A DNA stretch of 64,000 nt from Rhabdophis nuchalis (Eukaryota > Chordata > Lepidosauria > Squamata > Natricidae), in NCBI GenBank assembly GCA_039707465.1, contig CM077644.1:199303962-199367961 (forward strand). The letters run 5' to 3'. Of this stretch, positions 58,321 to 64,000 are shown one piece after another. Each line of letters starts with the position of its first letter. The first letter of the stretch is position 1. The notes below the pieces were generated by a model. It searched no databases, had not been told where the DNA came from, and worked only from the letters and a program-made list of their open reading frames with translations. Both the position numbers and the translations under genes were made by a program.

Positions 58321-61300
58321 TTCATTACCCAACTAGGTAACACCACTGGTGCCTGATAATAGCTAGAAAGCTAGGAAGATAGCTTTCTATGGTTGACATT
58401 CAGGGTGTGCTTTTTTCAGGAGCTCTCAATGTTTCATCCTGCAAGTCTTTTTATTAACAACATATATGTCTTCCTGCATTAAAGATCTATACCGTCTCCT
58501 TCTCACTGATGTGACTCAGAGCTTACATTTTAAAATTATACATTTGAACTTTGTATTACAATACTGTCAGCATAACTCTCACCTTTATGGAAACAGCTGT
58601 CTAGTAACAACCTTCTTTGAAGACTTTTTTGTGTCTTTTCAAATATTATATCGGATATAACAAAAAGTCATGAAAAAACCTTCAGAGGAAAGTCTTACTA
58701 GACACTATATGCATACATAACCACACTTACAGAAAGCAAATATGAATCTTAAAGCTGTATATTCTTTCTTCCCTCTTCTTCTAGTTTCTACATCAAAGTA
58801 ATAACTGATTTTAAATGCACTGTGGACACAATAAGATAACCTTTAAGTATTTCAATCTATTTTAAGCTAGAGTTAAAGTATTTTGAAAATTCTACTAAGA
58901 TCATTATGAGTTATATACTTGATATAACATACTCATGCCATTATCCCAGAGAAATTATTAACTATATGTAGCTATAGTTCCCTATAATTGCAAATAGTCT
59001 TTTGATATAAGCATTAGGCATTCACTGCAGTACAGCATTATGCGCATAGTATTATTCTTTCTCATATATTTATAACTAAAATGTTAGAATGCAACACAAA
59101 ATATAAACAACTAAAAGTATGTGTAAAGTAATACTGCAAGAATAAGAAACATATTTCAGAAACAATCCACAACATAGTAATTAAGAAAAATCCACAGGAG
59201 TTGAACAATTACAATTATTTTACATATATTAATTGATTTTTAAGCATATTTTTATTATTACATTAATTAAGTCAACATTCTTATTTATAGAAACCCTTCT
59301 GAAGAAATGCTTAAAAGTCACATTAATAAATCCAGGGCACAAATTCCACATTAATTCAAGAGCACCAGATTGACTTAATTCACCTATGAAGTTGTGTGAC
59401 TGAATAATTTCAGTTTTATTTTTAAACAATGAATGTTTTCTGGAAAGCCACAAAAAGGAGAGAAGAGCAAAGCAGTCTAAACTGTTAATATATTGAAAGA
59501 CAAAAGAAACTTATTAACTTAAGTAGCATCGGATTCTATTCCAAGTAAGACTAAGTTTAGATTTAATAACAGCATATTAAATATATTTTATTTATATGCA
59601 AAAAGTCTTATTATGGGGGAAAATCCACATTTTTAGACATACTATTAATACACTATCAAGATGGATAACAAGGTTACAAACAGAATTTCCAGACTTGAGG
59701 CATGTTCCAAAAACATTTGTTTATCTGTTATTTGGCAGGATTCTCTTGAAGTTGCTATCTCATCAGAATAAAGGAAAATGATCAAGGAAAAGAGCATGCA
59801 CTCCCAAAGGCAGTAATTTAAAGAACAGATTGCTTTGTAAATTTGATAGTGGCTTAACTTGTTTGGGGCAGAACACTGATATAGATTACACAGCACCGGA
59901 TCCTGGTCATAGAACTCTATGGATAATACTAAATGAAGTTGCCTAATATTTTCAAGTAGCTGCTACATTTACTTGTAGGAATGCTCAGCTTTTTATGTTC
60001 ATGTATTATTAATATATTGCTGCCATTTTGTACTCTGCCTGAAGCACCGATAATCTGTTTGCATCTTTCTTGTTGTATGATGGGGAAGCAATCAGCCACA
60101 AAGAATGAACTGAATTCCTAAGGCTAATAATTGAGTACCTCTATGACTGATAAAGAACAATTAATAACTGTGCATTAATTTTCTGATTATGTGCATATTT
60201 TTAGTCAAGACTGTTAATGAAGGCCAACTCTCAAGGGGGAAAAGAAAACTATTCCATATGATAATAAACATTATTTCTCCTATGTTATTGCCTTCCTCTT
60301 ATTAGTAATACACTTATTAAAAAAAATTATTTACAAATCTCTGAGGGATTCTCACTGCAGAAATGTACACGACTCTTATTTTCACTTACTACTATTTTAT
60401 GCTATGTTGAAAAGTAACTGAGTTATTTCTAATCTCTTGATCTACCTGAAATAAAAATGCCATCCTTAACAAATATTGACATGCTCATGCCACTGAAGAG
60501 TCACATGACCATACTACAAGTCCAGCAAATATAAACCAAAATACTTGTTTACTTATTCTGGGCTTTGAGATGTTTGAGATCTACAATAAGGATATTTTAG
60601 AATAAAAATAACGAACAGTCAATGAATTATAGTGGTTACAATGTAAACTAGGGAGAATCAAAATTAAGGTTTGCTCAGTCCTGAAGCTCATTTAGTAATT
60701 TTGAGCCAGTTACAATTTTCTGAACCAATCAAGCAAACCTATTATTTGGGGGCAATATTCGGCAGGAGTCGTTGAGTTTTAAGAGGAACATAAATGGAAA
60801 CCAGAAGGAAAGTAAGTACATTGGTAATGAGCATCCATCTATTCTCTTACAAGTTATAAATCATTCATTAAAATTATCTATCATGCGTTTTCTACATTTA
60901 AGCAGCACTTTGAAACAATGCAAAATCTTAGTTTAGTGGCTGTTACTACTTGCTTTACTACATAGATGTAGTCCCTGGTTTAGGATCTTTTCTACATGGT
61001 AGATTCTGAATTATTTGCGTAACTTTATAATTTAAACACAAATTTGTAATGCTATTATGCCTAGTGAGTTTACTTTTTTAAACATAACTTATTTTTCAAA
61101 ATGTTATAAAGGATTTGGAATATGTATTCTCAAGAATGTTCAAACTCCGAGGTTCCTTTTCTCTGCTGTCACTATAATGACTATCATTACTTCCACAGGA
61201 ACTTGCAACATCTCTCAAATTATGAAAAACCAAAATTCCATTAAAGAAATTAAGAAATGAGAGATGAACATCATACCTTTTTTTCTAGATGTATTCAAAT

Positions 61301-61484
61301 TAACAGAATTATGAAACCTGATTATGAAAAAATCTTGTTCTTTTAATGTATTTCAAATAAAATCACCTGCTTAAGCTGCTGATATAATTTGATCTCACAC
61401 ACACATGAAGAGCCGGAAAAGAGTGAGATTTAAGGATAAACATGAAAGCATCAAACATATAGAGAGAGACTTAGGTTTGCTTAC
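54999..61484 (-). other. PAM intron holding the large L2-type LINE
   Basis: A 6.5-kb intron. The LINE occupies 55488-58320. The remaining 55020-55480 and 58330-61480 are unique AT-rich sequence with no recognised element. Confidence 0.75.
55488..58320 (+). mobile_element. L2-type LINE, 5'-truncated, with open endonuclease-RT frame
   Basis: One frame is open from about 55476 to 58115 (about 880 codons, 854 from 55551). It encodes the C-terminal half of an AP endonuclease (G-G-V-A-V-V-I, M-G-D-F-N-L-P with GDFN at residues 57-60 counted from 55551, W-S-D-H with SDH at 124-126), then a linker and the reverse transcriptase: N-Y-R-P-V-S-N-L-P-F, D-L-S-A-A-F-D-T-I-D-H, G-V-P-Q-G-S-V-L-S-P-L-L-F, the catalytic Y-A-D-D-T-Q-L-Y (YADD at 574-577), and the C-terminal R-L-D-Y-C-N-S-L-Y and W-N-D-L-P-P-D. 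The endonuclease N-terminus and 5' UTR are missing. The 3' UTR ends in TTAAAATTATTATTA repeats. L2 versus another CR1-superfamily clade is judged by eye. Confidence 0.93.
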
Positions 61485-61614
61485 TTTGCATCCCACACAT
61501 GGTCACCTCTGTGAAAGATGACTAAATTGTTATTAGGATCAAGGGCCAACCCAGAAACCTGGCCTAGTTTGAGAGTTATGCCTGGCCAGTCAGCTACTTC
61601 TTCTATCTTTAAAC
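61485..61614 (-). CDS. PAM: PAM exon: start of the PAL lyase domain
   Basis: Most 5' PAM exon in the window. It encodes the beginning of peptidyl-alpha-hydroxyglycine alpha-amidating lyase, which cleaves the hydroxylated glycine intermediate to release an amidated peptide and glyoxylate in the secretory pathway. The translation contains I-E-E-V-A-D-W-P-G and then V-I-F-H-R-G-D-H-V-W-D; the Arg of H-R-G-D corresponds to the catalytic Arg533 of rat PAM. On the minus strand the exon is preceded by a T-rich tract plus CAG and followed by GTAAGC. It starts with two bases completing a codon and ends with two bases (A-A) that the next exon completes. The upstream exon and the whole PHM half lie outside the window. 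Confidence 0.95.
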
Positions 61615-61689
61615 CTGAAAAAAAAATCAGCAAGGAATATATTTATTCTATACATTATGATAATGTGTATGCTTCTTACAAAACTTGTA

Positions 61690-62101
61690 CAGGCAGTTCT
61701 TGATTTACAATCATGCATTTAACAATGGATCAGGGTTACAAAGGCCTTGGAAAACATAACTTACAACCCATTCTCAAGTTACAATCGCTGAACCATTCCC
61801 AAAGTCACCTGATCATAATTCAGGCTCTTGTCAACTGGCTTGCATTTACAACAATTGCAGTGGCTTCTGGTCATGTGATAGCAACTAGATTCCAGCTGGC
61901 TTCTGACAAACAAAGTCAATGGGGGAAGCTGGATTTGCTTAATGACTGTGTGATTCCCTTACTGATCTTGTGATTCACTAAATTGTTTTGGTAAAAATGG
62001 ACATCAATCGGGCCAGTGACACAGTGACTTGCTTTATGACCACAGCAACTCATGACGTAAATTTGAGTCTCAACTGTGATCATTAAATTGAGGATTACCT
62101 G
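61690..62101 (+). mobile_element. TA-flanked element of the CAGGTAGTCCTTGACTTA family, copy 3
   Basis: TA-CAGGCAGTTCTTGATTTAC to TTGAGGATTACCTG-TA with the same internal order as copies 1 and 2. It sits only 76 bp upstream of the first PAL exon, close to its acceptor. Confidence 0.8.
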
Positions 62102-63071
62102 TACTTTTGCATGCAATGTTATAAGGCATATAGTGTAATAATTACAGCATAGCTAACCTCAAATTTTAAATGATTTTCTGGACAACCATAATAGCCTAAT
62201 ACTCAGGTTGGTGAGTTGCCAAAACTCTGCAAACCATAATGTTGTTATATAACTGCAATGAATGAACCTGGTCAGTGTTTTTTAATTCTTTAAAAACAAC
62301 ACCACCAGTCTCAGCATAGATCCCTCAGGCATGTTCCCCAGCAGTTTCCAAAAGCATGGAAACCATATCTTCTTTTAGAAGCGTAATGTAAAATGAACTC
62401 ATCTCAACCTTCTTACTATATCATGTATGCTGTAAATGCCAATATTTCAAAATTCCAATAAGTGAGCTGTCAGTAGCAATATGCCTGCCTACGACAGAGG
62501 GAGACAGCAATTGCTCATTCCATCAATTTGGCAGGAATAGCAGCTGCCACAATTTGATGACTCCCCCTCAGACTCATTTCCAAACAAACTGTCTATAATA
62601 ACTGTATAAAAATTATGCTGAATTTTATTCACGTTTCCGTTTTCTTCCCACTCCCACTCTCAGACAAGAGTTTCTTGTTTGAAACCTTGCATACACAGAA
62701 TGAAAACAATTCCAAATATCTTTGTGCAAAAAAAAAAAATGATTTAGTACAATACATACAAATATGCATGTTTCAATTAGTATTCCTTTGATTGGTTGGT
62801 TAATGCCATGTATTTCAGGATTCTGGATTTTTTAAAAAGTTCCTAAACTTACGATTCTTAGGAAAACCTTATCTACAAAAGTAGGAATACAATTTGTTTT
62901 CTACTTACAAACCAAAAGAAAAAAATAAACTTAAGAATAAGAATAAAACAAACAATACATTTATACTAATTTGAAAATAAATTCCAAACATTTGAAGGAA
63001 ATGTATCCAAATGAATCAGCCCAGGAATGCAATGAAACTTATTATATTTACAAGTAATTTATTTACAATAA

Positions 63072-63150
63072 TTGTTAATCAATGCAATCAAGTGCAACAT
63101 AATCATAATGCATTTTGATTTATGTTGCACTTGATTGCAATGGTTAACAA
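63072..63150. repeat. Inverted repeat, arms of about 33 bp
   Basis: TTGTTAATCAATGCAATCAA and GTGCAACATAATCA face TGATTTATGTTGCAC and TTGATTGCAATGGTTAACAA across roughly 11 bases, with two mismatches and one indel. It has no target duplication that I can define. Confidence 0.88.
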
Positions 63151-63738
63151 ATGTATATATGTAGGTATGTTATGCATGAACATACATTCATCAAAACACA
63201 CACACACACACAAAATATTCATTCCATAAATACTAGATACCGGATGTCTGTTAAGTGTAGACAACTTGACAGGAATATCTTAAAAGTTATATAAGTAAAT
63301 TTAATAAATCCTCATTTGCAAATATTAAAATTATTTTAAGTAATAGAAACAATAGGCTAGATTAGTCATCATGTCATAACAAGGAAAGAAGATTGAAAGA
63401 AAATGATGTGAATATTTGCATAACATAAAATATACGGTAACATAAGTTTCAGGTATTGTATATAATTCCTGACCTTATTTATGTAACAGCAAAAAATAAA
63501 TAAAATAACAAATCACATACTCTCAATACCTGAAACTCAGATGTTATATAAACATTCACAATTATAATTGGTTTTCAAAAGAACAGAGATGCCCACCTAT
63601 TCCTTTTTATAATCTGAGGAAATTCCTTCAGGTAACAAAAGGCAGTGCTGTTTTAAATCAAGAGTACAAAATACATGGCCCTCTGAATTATATACATCCA
63701 AAATAGGAGGCAGACTATGGCTTCAGGATTTGTAAATA

Positions 63739-63985
63739 ACAGAATAACAGAGTTGGAAGGGACTTTGGAGGTCTTCTAGTCTAACTCCCTGCTCAAGCAG
63801 GAGACCTTATGTCATTTCAAGCAAATGGCTGTGCAGTCTCGTTTTAAAAGCCTCCAGTAATGGAGCCATCACAATTTTTGAAGGTACGTTGCTCCACTGC
63901 TTTATTATTCTCAATGTCAGGAAAGTCTTGTTCTAGGTTGCTTCTCTCCTTGATTGGTTTCTCTCCTTGAGAAACTAAGTAAATA
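63739..63985 (-). mobile_element. CR1 fragment, minus orientation
   Basis: Begins with the inverted CR1 3' end (AACAGAGTTGGAAGGGACTT, CTCCCTGCTCAAGCAGGAGA) and continues through GCTCCACTGCTTTATTATTC and TTGCTTCTCTCCTTGATTGG, non-coding or frame-broken. It may run past the annotated end. Confidence 0.8.
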
Positions 63986-64000
63986 AATAACTAAGAAAAT

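Larger units (their letters stand above)
61615..64000 (-). other. Partial PAM intron upstream of the first PAL exon
   Basis: Contains the TA-flanked element, a hairpin at 63072-63150, an (AC)n run at 63196-63212 and a CR1 fragment at the end. No exon for the variable linker between PHM and PAL is recognised in these 2.4 kb. Confidence 0.7.

Noticed and set aside
1..64000. CRISPR arrays, bacterial operons, ribosome-binding sites or provirus.
   Set aside because: The DNA is vertebrate: introns with GT-AG ends, LINEs, SINEs and microsatellites. The tandem repeats have no unique spacers, and no retroviral gag/pol/env frame or LTR pair was seen.

Overview
The window is nuclear DNA of a squamate reptile, most likely a snake. 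It is AT-rich and intron-rich, and carries CR1 and L2-type LINE 3' ends, tRNA-derived SINEs, many hAT and TA-flanked miniature DNA transposons, and long GATA/GGTA/ATCC-type microsatellites seeded at LINE tails. The call of a snake rather than a lizard is inference from this repeat profile.

The only gene I can read with an intact frame is PAM (peptidylglycine alpha-amidating monooxygenase), on the minus strand from about 64 kb down to about 31 kb. Eleven exons encode the lyase (PAL) half, the transmembrane segment, the cytosolic tail and the stop codon. Their lengths sum to 1445 nt; joined through consensus splice sites they give one open frame of 480 codons plus a stop, and every catalytic, zinc-binding and disulfide residue of PAL that I can check is present. 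The hydroxylating (PHM) half lies upstream, beyond base 64000.

In human, PAM is followed by GIN1 in convergent orientation, and GIN1 shares a bidirectional promoter with PPIP5K2. The window keeps this plan in mirror image. A CpG-rich promoter-like block sits at about 9.1-9.96 kb with divergent splice-donor candidates. At 20.09-20.32 kb on the plus strand there is a collinear but frameshifted and stop-containing remnant of the penultimate part of GIN1, a gene domesticated from a transposon integrase. GIN1 therefore looks like a pseudogene here. No PPIP5K2 coding exon was recognised.

The rest is intergenic or intronic and dominated by mobile-element debris. Notable are a 5'-truncated L2-type LINE with an ORF of about 850 codons still open (55.5-58.3 kb); a CR1 with a duplicated 3' terminus and a long ATTGT array (17.9-18.9 kb); four copies of one hAT-like family, two with perfect and two with near-perfect 8-bp target duplications; a palindromic hAT family in at least seven copies; a family of TA-flanked elements; a candidate 3.0-kb hAT-like composite (24.77-27.76 kb) with two internal hairpins; and a perfect 43-bp-arm palindrome made of two inverted SINE tails in a PAM intron.
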